From positions 1-35,110 of the forward strand of contig DASPXK010000222.1 in NCBI GenBank assembly GCA_035637315.1: a stretch of 35,110 nt of DNA, in the 5' to 3' direction. The DNA is from DASPXK01 sp035637315 (lineage in GTDB: Bacteria; Chloroflexota; UBA6077; JACCZL01). Within the stretch, counting starts at the first letter, position 1. Each line of letters starts with the position of its first letter. The notes under the pieces are model-generated. The model was not told where the DNA came from. It was given only the letters and a program-made list of their open reading frames with translations, and did not search any database. This document shows, piece by piece, positions 1-7,015 of the stretch. The translations under genes were made by a program, and so were the position numbers.

Positions 1-1083
1 CCGCGGATGGGTCTACCGCTGGCGGTCTGGGCGGTCGGGACTTTTGGCTTGCTGCTGGCGTACTCGCCGCTCGGGATCAAGCATGCCGCTCTTCAGCCGC
101 CACCCTCGGCTGTGCTGGCCGGGGCAGGACTTGCCTGGGCATGGCGACTCGGCTCGGGCGGGAATTCGTCGCTGGCCGGGCGTCTGGCCGCCCTGGCGAG
201 CGCGCTCGTGCTTGCCGCCTACGTCTGGGCCTTGCCGGTAGTCTTCGCGCGGGATCGTCAGGCGATGAGCGTCGGCGACGCCGGCTCCGACCCCCCGTAC
301 CCGGAGGAGAGCGTCTTGATCCAGGCGCTAACAAGCCCCCCCGACTATATCCTGGTCGACGACCCGTATCTGGCGTTCCTCAATCGGCGGCTGGTCCCTC
401 CTAGGCTGGTCGACACGTCGATCTTTCGGATCCGGTCGGGCTCACTCTCGGGCGCCGACGTGGTCTCACAGGCCGAGCAGTTCGACGTGCGACTGATGCT
501 CCTGCTGAGTGACAACCTGCGCGAGCTGAAGAAGTTCCGCGATTGGGCCGACGATAACTTTGTGGTGGTCAAGATCAACGAGCGCTCTAACCGTAAAGAT
601 CGGGCCCTGTACCTGCGAAATGACGCCGACTTAGACACCGCCCGAACGGCCCTGCGAGCTCTCGTTCCAAACGCCCGGACGATCGACGCCGAGTTCGCCG
701 GCCAGCTTCGGGTGCGATCCGTCGCGCTGGACCAGACCGAGCTTCGGTCCGCAGGCAGCACGAACCTGACGCTCGAGTGGGAGGCGGTCGAGCCCTCGGC
801 TGTCGACTGGCATGCCATCACGTTCCTGCGAGACGGCGATGGACGACTGGTCGATCAGTCGGAGCGTGCGCTGGGTGGCGGCAGCGGCGGGACCTCCACC
901 TGGGCGCCTGGTCACTGGGTGTTCAGGACGTCCATCTTGACGATCCCACCCCGCACGCCCGGCGGCGAGTACCGCCTCAGCCTCGGTCTGTACGACTCGC
1001 GGGCCCGAAAGCTGGCGACCGTGACCGGTGGGACGGCCAGCGGAAGCGAAGAGGTCCCCCTGGCCACGATCCGCGTTCGATAG
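1..1083 (+). CDS. C-terminal part of a membrane glycosyltransferase-like protein (5' end outside window)
   Basis: The reading frame is open from base 1, so the gene is cut by the window edge; the ATG at 7 is probably internal. About the first 90 residues hold two hydrophobic segments. The first ends in a K-H-A-A-L-Q-P-P-P stretch like the last membrane region of family-39 glycosyltransferases, where a basic/His pair precedes the final helix. The rest is soluble and probably extracytoplasmic: a segment with D-D-P-Y-L-A-F and R-R-L-V-P-P-R-L-V-D-T-S, familiar to me from Chloroflexota membrane mannosyltransferase-like proteins, then a beta-rich tail of about 120 residues. It would act in transfer of sugars from lipid carriers at the membrane. 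The catalytic N-terminal half is not visible, so the family call rests on the tail only. A 13-bp inverted repeat follows within 60 bases of the stop. Confidence 0.6.
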   Translation, partial: PRMGLPLAVWAVGTFGLLLAYSPLGIKHAALQPPPSAVLAGAGLAWAWRLGSGGNSSLAGRLAALASALVLAAYVWALPVVFARDRQAMSVGDAGSDPPYPEESVLIQALTSPPDYILVDDPYLAFLNRRLVPPRLVDTSIFRIRSGSLSGADVVSQAEQFDVRLMLLLSDNLRELKKFRDWADDNFVVVKINERSNRKDRALYLRNDADLDTARTALRALVPNARTIDAEFAGQLRVRSVALDQTELRSAGSTNLTLEWEAVEPSAVDWHAITFLRDGDGRLVDQSERALGGGSGGTSTWAPGHWVFRTSILTIPPRTPGGEYRLSLGLYDSRARKLATVTGGTASGSEEVPLATIRVR

Positions 1084-1132
1084 CGCCCGGCTAAACCAGG
1101 TAGACGAAGACCGCAAAAGGTGCCGGGCTCGA

Positions 1133-1204
1133 TACCCAGGGGATTTGGGGTCTCGACCTGCTTCTTGGGTTTGATCGCCAGGCTCGCCGACAATCCCCTG
1201 GGTA
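1133..1204. repeat. Perfect 13-bp inverted repeat with 46-bp spacer
   Basis: The arms are tacccaggggatt at 1133-1145 and its exact reverse complement at 1192-1204. The element lies between the stop of the glycosyltransferase-like gene and the point where the truncated cinA loses homology (about 1232). The arms could be ends of a tiny non-autonomous element, a deletion scar, or a weak terminator; there is no T-run after either arm and no target-site duplication was seen. Confidence 0.6.
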
Positions 1205-1231
1205 ACGGCCCCTTAGTGATAAAGAGCTATC

Positions 1232-1441
1232 CCCCGTCGCCGACTCCACAGCGTCGACGATCGTGGCCTGGTCATCGCCAACGACCGTGATCCGGCTGAC
1301 CGAGCCGCCAAGGTCGGCGATCTGCTCCGCGAGCCAGAAGCTGTTGGTGTCCTGAATCCGGCCGAGCAGCAGCTCGGTGCCGATACTGACGATCTCGGTG
1401 CCGCTCGAGTGAGCCTGGCCTGTGCTGTGAGTGTTGCTCAT
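1232..1441 (-). pseudogene. cinA: cinA remnant: first ~70 codons only
   Basis: Reading leftwards from an ATG at 1441, the product matches the start of CinA (MoCF/molybdopterin-binding domain, competence/damage-inducible protein, NMN deamidase family). It has E-I-V-S-I-G-T-E-L-L-L-G, then I-Q-D-T-N-S-F-W-L-A, then I-T-V-V-G-D-D. Intact CinA is about 410-430 residues. Here similarity stops after roughly 70 residues (about 1232), before the conserved T-G-G-L-G-P-T motif, and the frame runs into unrelated sequence to a stop at 1091. A TATACT -10-like box (1451-1456, minus) sits 9 bases before the start, so the fragment may keep its promoter. It lies head to head with another gene head at 1624. 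The frame is intact through the fragment, so the gene was truncated by deletion or rearrangement, not by point mutation. Confidence 0.75.
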
Positions 1442-1509
1442 GCAGGGCTGAGTATACGCGGCGGCGTTGGTGTGGAGGCGTTCGGCTAGAATGCCTCGTC
1501 CACTGCCGA

Positions 1510-1615
1510 CGGCGTCCCCCATCCCCCGGCCCCTTCCCCCACGCGGGGAGAAGGGGAGCGGCTCCCCTCCCCCCGCGTGGGACAGGGGGAAGGGGGGTGA
1601 GGGGAGAGGGGGAGG
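1510..1615. repeat. GC-rich dispersed hairpin repeat
   Basis: Purine/pyrimidine-polarised inverted repeat. The left part (about 1519-1550) contains ggccccttcccccacgcggg. The right part (about 1551-1590) contains the complementary gctcccctccccccgcgtgg and a run of g-rich sequence up to the RBS of the next gene head. It is a long imperfect hairpin of the same general style as 12802-12866. I read it as a dispersed intergenic repeat, not a gene. Confidence 0.6.
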
Positions 1616-1623
1616 TCCAACGC

Positions 1624-1891
1624 ATGAGCGAGCTGGCGCGCTGGCAGCCCGGCCACTGGGGCCGACCCGGGCGGGTGGCCATAGCCGCCGGGATGCTGCT
1701 CGATCCGAACAACGAGACGCACGCGGCATTGCAGGCGGTGAAGGTCGACGTGGTCCAGGCCTCGCTGCGCGACGAACGCGGCGCGATCTCGGAGGCGATC
1801 GCCGACGCGGACGTGGTCATCTCGGGCGGCCTAGCCGCTGAACGCCAACGTGTTCGCGGGCTTTCGGCGGGCTCGTTTCCTGCTGCGCACC
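1624..1891 (+). pseudogene. Remnant of a D-isomer-specific 2-hydroxyacid dehydrogenase (PGDH-like)
   Basis: It starts at ATG 1624 after a GGAGG ribosome site. The frame gives an N-terminal half-Rossmann pattern ending I-A-D-A-D-V-V-I-S-G-G-L-A. At about 1837 the frame breaks; in the +1 frame the sequence continues L-N-A-N-V-F-A-G-F-R-R-A-R-F-L-L-R-T, the expected next part of phosphoglycerate-dehydrogenase-like proteins, where the G-x-G-Y-D region should follow. At 1891 similarity stops. About 89 of roughly 320-340 residues remain, and the whole NAD-binding domain is gone. The gene is therefore both frameshifted and truncated. The family comes from pattern recognition; the specific substrate cannot be told. 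The cut end abuts the cut end of the nuclease fragment at 1903. Confidence 0.6.
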
Positions 1892-1902
1892 GCGCCGCTC
1901 GC

Positions 1903-2335
1903 TTCCTCGCCCCTTAGGGTGCCCTCGCGGAGCGCGTTCCAGGCTTTGATGCCGCCTAATCCTGGCGGGAACTCAGCCTGACGCTCCGTAGTGGGCTGAG
2001 CATTGGTGAAGAAGCGGAACCGAACGTCCAGCCCTGGGTTCGCCCGTCGCGCTCGAATGTAATTAGCGATGGCCTGGACCACGATGTGAGAGCGGAGAGA
2101 CAAATGTCCTGTCGTGTCGATACTTGATCTGTTCCAGCAGACGATCCTGTCCCGTTGTCTGCGGCGGGAGCCCGAGAGCCCTCCGTACATAGTCGATATC
2201 CTCTCCGGCCTCACAGGAGAGGACCGTGTCTTCGCGTAGATTGAGCCAGACCAGAATCGTGCGCTCGACTTGATAGACGAAGCCGCGGATCGTGGCGTAC
2301 GCATCGCGCCCAGGGGCGGACCTAAAGCTATCCAT
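1903..2335 (-). pseudogene. Frameshifted fragment of a Cap4/DUF4297-type defence nuclease
   Basis: Read leftwards from ATG 2335 the product has I-R-G-F-V-Y-Q-V-E-R-T-I-L, then C-E-A-G-E-D-I-D-Y-V, then L-L-E-Q-I-K-Y-R. This is the F-Q / E-D / Q-x-K arrangement of the N-terminal nuclease domain of Cap4 and DUF4297 proteins (restriction-endonuclease-like fold, antiviral defence). At about 2096 one base shifts the frame; similarity continues in the next frame as R-S-H-I-V-V-Q-A-I-A-N-Y-I-R-A and F-R-F-F-T-N-A, the usual T-N segment. It is lost near 1903. About 145 residues remain. Cap4 proteins end in a SAVED or other sensor domain, which is absent, and no CD-NTase partner is present. The family call is by motif pattern, not a database search. 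Confidence 0.5.
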
Positions 2336-2537
2336 CGGTGGGACATCGCAGCCCGGGAGCTTGTGTCGGCAGTGCGACAAGGTCGGGCAGCCCACCTAGC
2401 GGCTGCTCGGCCGCCACGAACTCTACTAGGTTCGACCTGAGAAGCTTTGTCACGATGTCCGCCGCGCTCCTTAAGAAGACCCTCACCCCCAACATGATGA
2501 AATACTGCCACAGGATGACCCAGCCGGTGCTCGACAC
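2328..2537 (-). CDS. Possible small membrane protein or gene fragment
   Basis: GTG-start frame of 69 codons directly upstream of, and overlapping by 8 bases, the Cap4-like remnant on the same strand. The N-terminus is strongly hydrophobic (W-V-I-L-W-Q-Y-F-I-M-L-G-V), followed by an amphipathic stretch and a Pro-rich tail. The opposite strand is open too, no good ribosome site was seen, and I do not recognise a family. It may be a piece of the same decayed gene block and not an expressed gene. Confidence 0.2.
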   Translation of the reverse strand: MSSTGWVILWQYFIMLGVRVFLRSAADIVTKLLRSNLVEFVAAEQPLGGLPDLVALPTQAPGLRCPTDG

Positions 2538-2823
2538 GAGAACGAAGAACGCAAAGGCTCACAGGGAGGTCGGTTAGAGTGTTGACAGGGCAAAGAATTT
2601 CGCGCGGCTTCGTTGCGCGTGACTAGTCACGGGCTTGCTCAGGCGGCGCTCGTCAAACGCGCGCCCCAACGCCATTGGTCCAGGACGTGCTGCGCCACGC
2701 CAGGAACGTCATGACTCCCCGCTGCCGCGGCCAGGGGCGCAACGGCAAGGCAGCCCGCGAGATGCCCAGGTAGGCCCAATTCGCTCTGGATAAAGTCTCC
2801 TGGCGCGCGACCTATTCCTGCCT
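2538..2823. other. Intergenic stretch without a supported gene
   Basis: Between the decayed block and the membrane-protein gene. The minus strand has an open frame here that is out of frame with the downstream gene and has no recognisable domain. Base composition in 2440-2600 is less GC-rich than the flanks, consistent with acquired or decaying DNA. No tRNA, repeat or promoter could be supported. Confidence 0.4.
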
Positions 2824-3921
2824 TTAGGCACGCCTCGGCGCCTTGGTGTCTCGCTGGTTGGCGACACGGAGCGAGACCAGCGCGACGGCCACCAGCGTAC
2901 CGGCCCCCACCAGGAAATACCGCAGCGCGGTCGGCTCGAAGATCGTCCAGCGGGCGTGGACCATGCTCGCCGCGCAAGCCAGCACGAAGAGCGCGCCGAC
3001 GGCCTCGCCGGCCGGCACGCGAGAGACCAGCAGGCGCTGGAGCTCCAGCATTGCCAGGGGGATGACGATCACGAACAGGTGAGAGAGGTTGCGACCCTCG
3101 TCGCCTCGTGAGACTAGCAGCTGCAGCACGACTAGTGCTGCGAAAACGAGCGCGCAACGCTGCATATGGGTGGGGCCCGGCAGGTTCTTTAGCCCGAGCA
3201 GCCAGAGCACGCCGAAGGTGGAGTACACGTCGAACAGCTCGGGAAGGGTCGGCAGGTCCTGACGGAAGGTGCGTGCATAGGGGGCTAAGGTGGTCAGGGG
3301 AACCGCGCCACCGAGCACGCCGCCCAGCCACAGCTTGAGCAGGACCAGGCCGCCGAACGCGGCCAGTGGGAGCGCGAGCATGAGTCCGGACCGAAGATGG
3401 CCCCGCGAGCTGGGCGGCGAGGCGAGGAAGTAGAGTGGGACGAGAAACAGCGCGGTCTCTCGGTTCAGGACCCCCACGACCACGCTGGCCAGCAATCGCC
3501 AGTAGCGGCCGAGCGCCAGGCAAAGGAACGCGGTCGCCTCCGCGAGATACGTCGCCGAGTCGACGTAGACCGGGGTTGTGAGCATCCGGATGGCGCCACC
3601 GGAGAAGGCGAACAGGGCGGAGCCGGCCAGGGCCGCCGCTGGCACGAGCCCGAGCGTCCGCTGGTAGGCGTACAGCGCGAGGCAGGCGAGCCAGAGCGAG
3701 ACGAGGGTGAGAATCGTGAATCCAGTGAGTGTTCCCCCGGGCCAGGCCCCGGCCAGGAGCGGGGAGAGCGCCCGAAAGCTGTACGGCAGGCGCGCCAGGT
3801 AATCGACCGACTGGGCCATCTGAACGTACTGGCCGGCGTCGTCCTTCTGAAGCCCGACGCGTTGAGTTGCGAAGGTGTAGAAGCCGATCAGCAGGACCGC
3901 GCACGTGGCGCCAACCAGCAC
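2824..3921 (-). CDS. Polytopic membrane protein, glycosyltransferase-like
   Basis: 365 residues with about nine hydrophobic segments. Near residues 25-40 there is Q-K-D-D-A-G-Q-Y-V-Q-M-A after the first helix. An acidic pair in the first extracytoplasmic loop followed by a tyrosine and a short helix is the layout of GT-C-fold glycosyltransferases (catalytic Asp after TM1). A later loop has L-P-Y-S-F-R-A-L-S-P-L-L, resembling a second conserved loop in uncharacterised Chloroflexota membrane proteins. GTG 3921 was chosen because no ATG, GTG or TTG lies upstream in frame before the stop at 3976. The reading up to that stop still looks protein-like, so a non-standard upstream start is possible. 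It follows the SGNH hydrolase gene by 54 bases on the same strand, suggesting joint work on envelope polysaccharide or lipid-linked sugars. Specific activity is unknown. Confidence 0.6.
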   Translation of the reverse strand: MLVGATCAVLLIGFYTFATQRVGLQKDDAGQYVQMAQSVDYLARLPYSFRALSPLLAGAWPGGTLTGFTILTLVSLWLACLALYAYQRTLGLVPAAALAGSALFAFSGGAIRMLTTPVYVDSATYLAEATAFLCLALGRYWRLLASVVVGVLNRETALFLVPLYFLASPPSSRGHLRSGLMLALPLAAFGGLVLLKLWLGGVLGGAVPLTTLAPYARTFRQDLPTLPELFDVYSTFGVLWLLGLKNLPGPTHMQRCALVFAALVVLQLLVSRGDEGRNLSHLFVIVIPLAMLELQRLLVSRVPAGEAVGALFVLACAASMVHARWTIFEPTALRYFLVGAGTLVAVALVSLRVANQRDTKAPRRA

Positions 3922-3975
3922 CAGCTCGCGCGCGGACGGGGGCCAGGAACCGGGCCTGTCTTCCAGCGTCGTGAT

Positions 3976-5028
3976 CTACCCGCCGGGCAGACTGGCCAGC
4001 ACAGAGCGCAGTGGCCCGCCCAGGGCGTCGGCGATCACCTGGTGGCCGGCCTGACTGGGGTGCGGGTCTTCGCGGAGCCGGTATTGGCGTGCGCGAGGAT
4101 CGTGGACGTCACCCAGGCTCCCCGTCAGGTCCAGGAAAGGATAGCCAGTTCGTCCAACGAAGCGAACCAGCTCGTCACGCACGCTCAGCTGTTGGCCGTC
4201 CGGCCCCGGGCTGACCGGATCGTCGAGGTTGTCGGGGTAGAGGACGAGGAAGAACGCGGCGCCGTGGGAGCGCGCGGTGTCGGTGATTTCGGCGATCTCG
4301 GCCAGCCGCTCCTCGAACCGCGCGCGCGGGCGCATCGGCTCGGTTTGGCCAGTCCGCAGACGTCGGAGGTCGAGCGATGCGCGCCAGTACGTATCCTGAA
4401 CGAAGCGATACAGATGGCTGTTGGGGCGCAGCCAGGCTTTCTCGGTGGCCAGCGGGCCGGTTGGTTCGTATTGGTGCTCAAAGATCGAAAACGCGTCGAG
4501 CAAGTCGTTTACGACAAAGGTCAGCACGACCACGTCTGGACGGTAGGCCAGCCCGACGTCCTGGAGGCGGGCCAGCTCCTGGGTGGTGTTGTAGCCGACT
4601 ACGCCCGCGTTGACCGTCTCGACCCGGCCGGGCCGCGCGCCGGCCAGGCGCGCCTCGAGCAGCCTCGGGAATGGCTCGTCGTCACGTACGCCCGGTCCAA
4701 ACGTGACCGAGTCGCCCAGGAACAGCAAGCGCGTGAGCCCGGGCGGCTTGTCCAGTGGCAGCTCGCGCTCGCGGAGGCCCAGCGAGTTCGTATGGACCCA
4801 GGTGCCCTCGCTGAAGCCGTCGAAGTCGGCCCGCGGCGTGAAGAGCAGTCGCGGGTTGGGGCTCGGCTGATAAGCTTCGGCTGCGGAGTAGTACGGATGG
4901 CCGAGCCCGAGCAGCCGCAGCGCCAACTCGGCCAGGAGCAGGGCGACGGCCGCGCTTGTCCCAAGGACGGCAAGCTTGCCGAGGAGCGCCCCTGGCGCGA
5001 TCTTTCGGCCGGCCGCGATAATTGCCAC
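3976..5028 (-). CDS. Membrane-anchored SGNH/GDSL-family hydrolase
   Basis: 350 residues. One N-terminal hydrophobic helix (about 16-40) anchors an extracytoplasmic hydrolase domain. The four SGNH blocks are visible: G-D-S-V-T-F-G with nucleophile Ser107; the block II glycine in N-A-G-V-V-G-Y-N (about 140-147); V-V-N-D with Asn174; and D-P-H-P-S with Asp321 and His323. All catalytic positions are present, so it should be an active esterase or lipase-like enzyme; many members deacetylate or acylate polysaccharides. The start is GTG 5028; a GATAAT box lies 9 bases upstream and GAGGG could serve as ribosome site, so the leader may be very short. It is followed on the same strand by the glycosyltransferase-like membrane protein. 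The substrate cannot be told from sequence. Confidence 0.85.
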   Translation of the reverse strand: MAIIAAGRKIAPGALLGKLAVLGTSAAVALLLAELALRLLGLGHPYYSAAEAYQPSPNPRLLFTPRADFDGFSEGTWVHTNSLGLRERELPLDKPPGLTRLLFLGDSVTFGPGVRDDEPFPRLLEARLAGARPGRVETVNAGVVGYNTTQELARLQDVGLAYRPDVVVLTFVVNDLLDAFSIFEHQYEPTGPLATEKAWLRPNSHLYRFVQDTYWRASLDLRRLRTGQTEPMRPRARFEERLAEIAEITDTARSHGAAFFLVLYPDNLDDPVSPGPDGQQLSVRDELVRFVGRTGYPFLDLTGSLGDVHDPRARQYRLREDPHPSQAGHQVIADALGGPLRSVLASLPGG

Positions 5029-5125
5029 GAGCCCTCAATTATCGGCCCCTCCTGGTGTGCGGTCAAGCCCGGTCCTGCGATGAAGCCGTGAGCCGTTGCT
5101 GACGGGAAGGGTCCGGACCCGTTCG

Positions 5126-5458
5126 ATGCAGCCGTTATTTGGGGGTGGCGCGGCGGCGTTCCAGTTGCTGCTCATGCTGGCGGTCGGCTCGCTCGCCGTT
5201 TTTATGGTCAGCCGAGTGCTTGAACAGCGGATGGGTCGGAAGAAGCCGAGTCGCGGCCCGAGCGCCCTCGACGCGCTCGGCTGGCTGTGGGACTACTCCA
5301 ACTTGATCGGCATTCCGGTCCTGCTGGCTGGGGCAGCGTATCTGCTCTGGAGCTTGAACTGGGGACCAGGCTTGAGCACGGGCCCTACCATGTTGGTCGT
5401 GCTGCTGATGATGGTGGCCGCGTTCCTGATTGGCTTCGGCCCGAGCCTGAGGCGCTAG
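5126..5458 (+). CDS. Small membrane protein, unknown function
   Basis: 110 residues from ATG 5126; a TTG at 5096 in the same frame would add ten residues. Three hydrophobic segments (about residues 9-26, 55-74 and 82-102) are separated by a basic stretch (R-M-G-R-K-K-P-S-R) likely to face the cytoplasm. I do not recognise a family. Its stop (5456-5458) is directly followed by the GTG start of the next gene with no spacer, so the two are almost certainly co-translated and may work together in glycan assembly. Confidence 0.6.
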   Translation: MQPLFGGGAAAFQLLLMLAVGSLAVFMVSRVLEQRMGRKKPSRGPSALDALGWLWDYSNLIGIPVLLAGAAYLLWSLNWGPGLSTGPTMLVVLLMMVAAFLIGFGPSLRR

Positions 5459-6916
5459 GTGCGCCATCGCGATCTGCTGCTGCTTGCGGCGCTGATCGCC
5501 GTCGCGGCGTTCATGCGCGGGATGTTCTTGTTTCGGGCCCCGCTCTTCGTGCGCCACGACAGCGTGACCTACCTCCAGACCGGGTATGAGCTGGCGCGGG
5601 GCCAGGGCTTTGACCTGCCGCTGCGACGAACACCCCTCTATCCCCTTCTCATCGGTGGGGTCGTCTGGGCGCTGGGCGAAGACCTGGACGGGCTGGCGCT
5701 GGTCCAGCACCTGCTCGGGCTGGGTACGGTCGTCGCGACGTACCTGCTCGGTAAGGCCATGTTTGGTCGGCTGGCCGGCTTCCTGGCCGGGGTGCTGGTG
5801 GCGATCTCCGCCCCGCTGCTCATCTACGAGCATTACATCCTGGCCGAGCCGCTGTTCATCCCGCTGCTGGTTATCGGAATGCTGCTCGTCGTCACCGCGC
5901 TCCAGCGAGAGCGCGCCTGGCTGTACGTGCTAGGTGGACTCGTTCTGGGGTTGGCGGCGCTGTCACGTCCGATCGGCCAGGCGCTGCTGGCAGTCGCGCC
6001 GCTGGCGATCGTCGTGCACAAAGGTGACCTGCGAGCAGCGTTACGGCCGGCAGCGCTGGTGCTGACTGGCTTCGCGCTGGTGCTCGTGCCGTGGGTCATC
6101 CGCGGCGCGTTGGCGACCGGCCGCGTCGGATCGGCCGGGGCCGTCGGCCAGACGCTGGTCGGCCGAATCATCCGCCACGACGAAGGGTTCGTGATCCCTG
6201 GTCCGGATAGTCCGACCAACGATACCGACCCAACCCGCGTTGCGATCCGTCGACTCGTGCTCACGCAGATGGCTCGCGACGCACGACCGAGCGCGATCGC
6301 GCATCGCGTCCGCGAGCAGTACGGGCTCAGCGAGGTGGAGGCGAACGCCGCGCTCCAAGACGTCGCGCTCGAGATCGTTACCGACCAGCCGCAGCGTTTC
6401 TTCTGGGGCACGCTGTCCAAGTTCCGTCGCCTGCTGGTCGGCGAAGACGAGCGGCTCCGAGTGCACTGGTCTACCCGCAAAGACGGCGAGCTGCGCGACA
6501 CGTGGACGGCTGAACAGTCGATCGCTCATCTGTACAGCCCTCCGAGCGAAGTTGAGGAGCGCGAGTATCAGACGGCCGAGGCGCTGACGCGCATCTTTCA
6601 GCCGTATCAGTGGGCCGCGCCGCTCACGCTGCTAACCTTACTCGGGCTTGGCTGGGGCCTGATTCGGGGCCCACGAGGTCCTACGGCCTTGCTGGCCCTG
6701 ACGATCGTCGCGCTGGTCTTTCCCAGTGCGCTGCTGGTTGGCTACGTGCCGCGCTACCGGTACCCGGCCGATCCGCTCCTGGCCGTGCTTGCCGCCGGTG
6801 GGCTTGTACCTCTGGGACTATTGGCCCGCATCGCCGTTCGTCGGCTGGCCAACGCGCGGGCAGGCGCCCCCGAGCGCCCAAGACCGGCGGCGGATGTTCC
6901 AGAAGTGTCAGCCTGA
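5459..6916 (+). CDS. GT39-family membrane glycosyltransferase (ArnT/PMT-like)
   Basis: 485 residues. After TM1 the first loop carries R-H-D-S-V-T-Y-L-Q-T-G (His33, Asp34), the position of the catalytic acid in GT-C enzymes. It is followed by R-R-T-P-L-Y-P-L-L and, further on, Y-E-H-Y-I-L-A-E-P-L-F, both usual in family 39 (PMT_2) proteins. About ten hydrophobic segments are spread over the length. A soluble loop around 225-360 is rich in charged residues and ends before the last helices, where Y-V-P-R-Y-R-Y-P-A-D-P resembles the R-Y-x-x-P region. It would move a sugar from a polyprenyl-phosphate donor to lipid, protein or polymer on the outer face of the membrane. The GTG start abuts the previous stop. 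Acceptor and donor are unknown. Confidence 0.8.
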   Translation: MRHRDLLLLAALIAVAAFMRGMFLFRAPLFVRHDSVTYLQTGYELARGQGFDLPLRRTPLYPLLIGGVVWALGEDLDGLALVQHLLGLGTVVATYLLGKAMFGRLAGFLAGVLVAISAPLLIYEHYILAEPLFIPLLVIGMLLVVTALQRERAWLYVLGGLVLGLAALSRPIGQALLAVAPLAIVVHKGDLRAALRPAALVLTGFALVLVPWVIRGALATGRVGSAGAVGQTLVGRIIRHDEGFVIPGPDSPTNDTDPTRVAIRRLVLTQMARDARPSAIAHRVREQYGLSEVEANAALQDVALEIVTDQPQRFFWGTLSKFRRLLVGEDERLRVHWSTRKDGELRDTWTAEQSIAHLYSPPSEVEEREYQTAEALTRIFQPYQWAAPLTLLTLLGLGWGLIRGPRGPTALLALTIVALVFPSALLVGYVPRYRYPADPLLAVLAAGGLVPLGLLARIAVRRLANARAGAPERPRPAADVPEVSA

Positions 6917-6933
6917 GGCCCCCTGGAGGCCAC

Positions 6934-6990
6934 CGTAGCTAAGGGGCTTGTCCCCGCCGCACAAAGCGGGGGACGAGCCCCCGCACTACG
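6934..6990. repeat. Inverted repeat between convergent genes (terminator-like)
   Basis: Arms 6934-6957 (ending ggggcttgtccccgc) and 6966-6990 (beginning gcgggggacgagcccc) pair over about 23 positions with few mismatches around an 8-base loop. It sits between the stop of the GT39 gene (6916) and the stop of the convergent binding-protein gene (7016), so the RNA hairpin could end transcription from both sides. No T-run follows. The arm sequence looks like a dispersed repeat, not a dedicated terminator. Confidence 0.65.
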
Positions 6991-7015
6991 GACAGCTCAC
7001 GATGACAGTCGGACC

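Noticed and set aside
1084..2640. Insertion sequence carrying a transposase
   Set aside because: No transposase motifs in any frame and no target-site duplication; the area shows truncated genes only.
3397..5091. Long open frame of 564 codons on the plus strand opposite the SGNH hydrolase and membrane-protein genes
   Set aside because: Arg/Gln/Glu-rich, no domain, and exactly opposite two well-supported minus-strand genes; a typical antisense frame in GC-rich DNA.
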